Source: an uncultured Microbacteriaceae bacterium (GTDB lineage: Bacteria; Actinomycetota; Actinomycetes; Actinomycetales; Microbacteriaceae). From it: a stretch of 16,054 bases of DNA. Positions 16,004-16,054 of this stretch are shown one piece after another. The number at the start of each line of letters is the position of its first letter. Position 1 is the stretch's first letter. A program made the translations under genes and the position numbers. The notes under the pieces are model-generated. The model did no database searches. It saw only the letters and a program-made list of their open reading frames with translations, and was not told the DNA's origin. The DNA lies in NCBI GenBank assembly GCA_943914115.1, contig CALUAU010000038.1, positions 1-16,054 of the forward strand, in the 5' to 3' direction.

Positions 16004-16054
16004 CTGTTATGTCCCGTGAGGTTGTGAATGACTTGCGCGGGAGTTAGGCCGCCC

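Overview
The window looks like a chromosomal piece of a high-GC Actinomycetota, most likely a member of the Microbacteriaceae or a close relative. This rests on four things: GC-rich codon use over most of the window (39 of 60 bases are G or C at 7381-7440), the actinobacterial style of DnaX, a full three-domain Pta, and frequent GTG/TTG starts with apparently leaderless genes. Species cannot be named from the sequence alone.

Region 1 (1-3048, minus strand) is an accessory-looking operon with visibly lower GC (27 of 60 at 1141-1200). In transcription order it holds a small helical WXG100-like protein, a 555-residue alpha/beta hydrolase of the DUF1023 type with a WXG-like N-terminus and a GHSAG nucleophile elbow, and two tandem paralogous lipoproteins, the second of which is cut short. 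The small gene and the hydrolase overlap by ATGA, and the hydrolase and first lipoprotein are 4 nt apart. The layout resembles a type VII secretion lipase effector with a helical partner and lipoprotein immunity proteins. That reading is inference; no secretion machinery lies in the window.

Region 2 (3226-7537, minus) is core genome: ackA (acetate kinase), dnaX (clamp-loader tau/gamma, with a very long disordered tail) and recR (recombination mediator). dnaX and recR are separated by 2 nt.

Region 3 (7676-10818, minus) is a three-gene overlapping operon. It encodes a UPF0718 (DUF318) membrane permease, its usual partner of the TIGR03943/DUF1980 family, and an exported Ig-like/beta-propeller-like protein. 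It sits between pta and ackA, which are normally adjacent. It appears to have its own leaderless promoter, directly downstream of a very strong intrinsic terminator that closes pta.

Region 4 (10986-13079, minus) is pta, phosphotransacetylase. With AckA it makes the acetyl-CoA/acetyl-phosphate/acetate pathway.

Region 5 (13269-16003, plus) is divergent from pta. It is a two-gene operon of a PuuP-like APC permease and a stand-alone tryptophan synthase beta subunit, coupled by TAATG, with no trpA beside them. No rRNA, tRNA, CRISPR or insertion sequence was seen, and no stretch above 300 bases lacks a gene.
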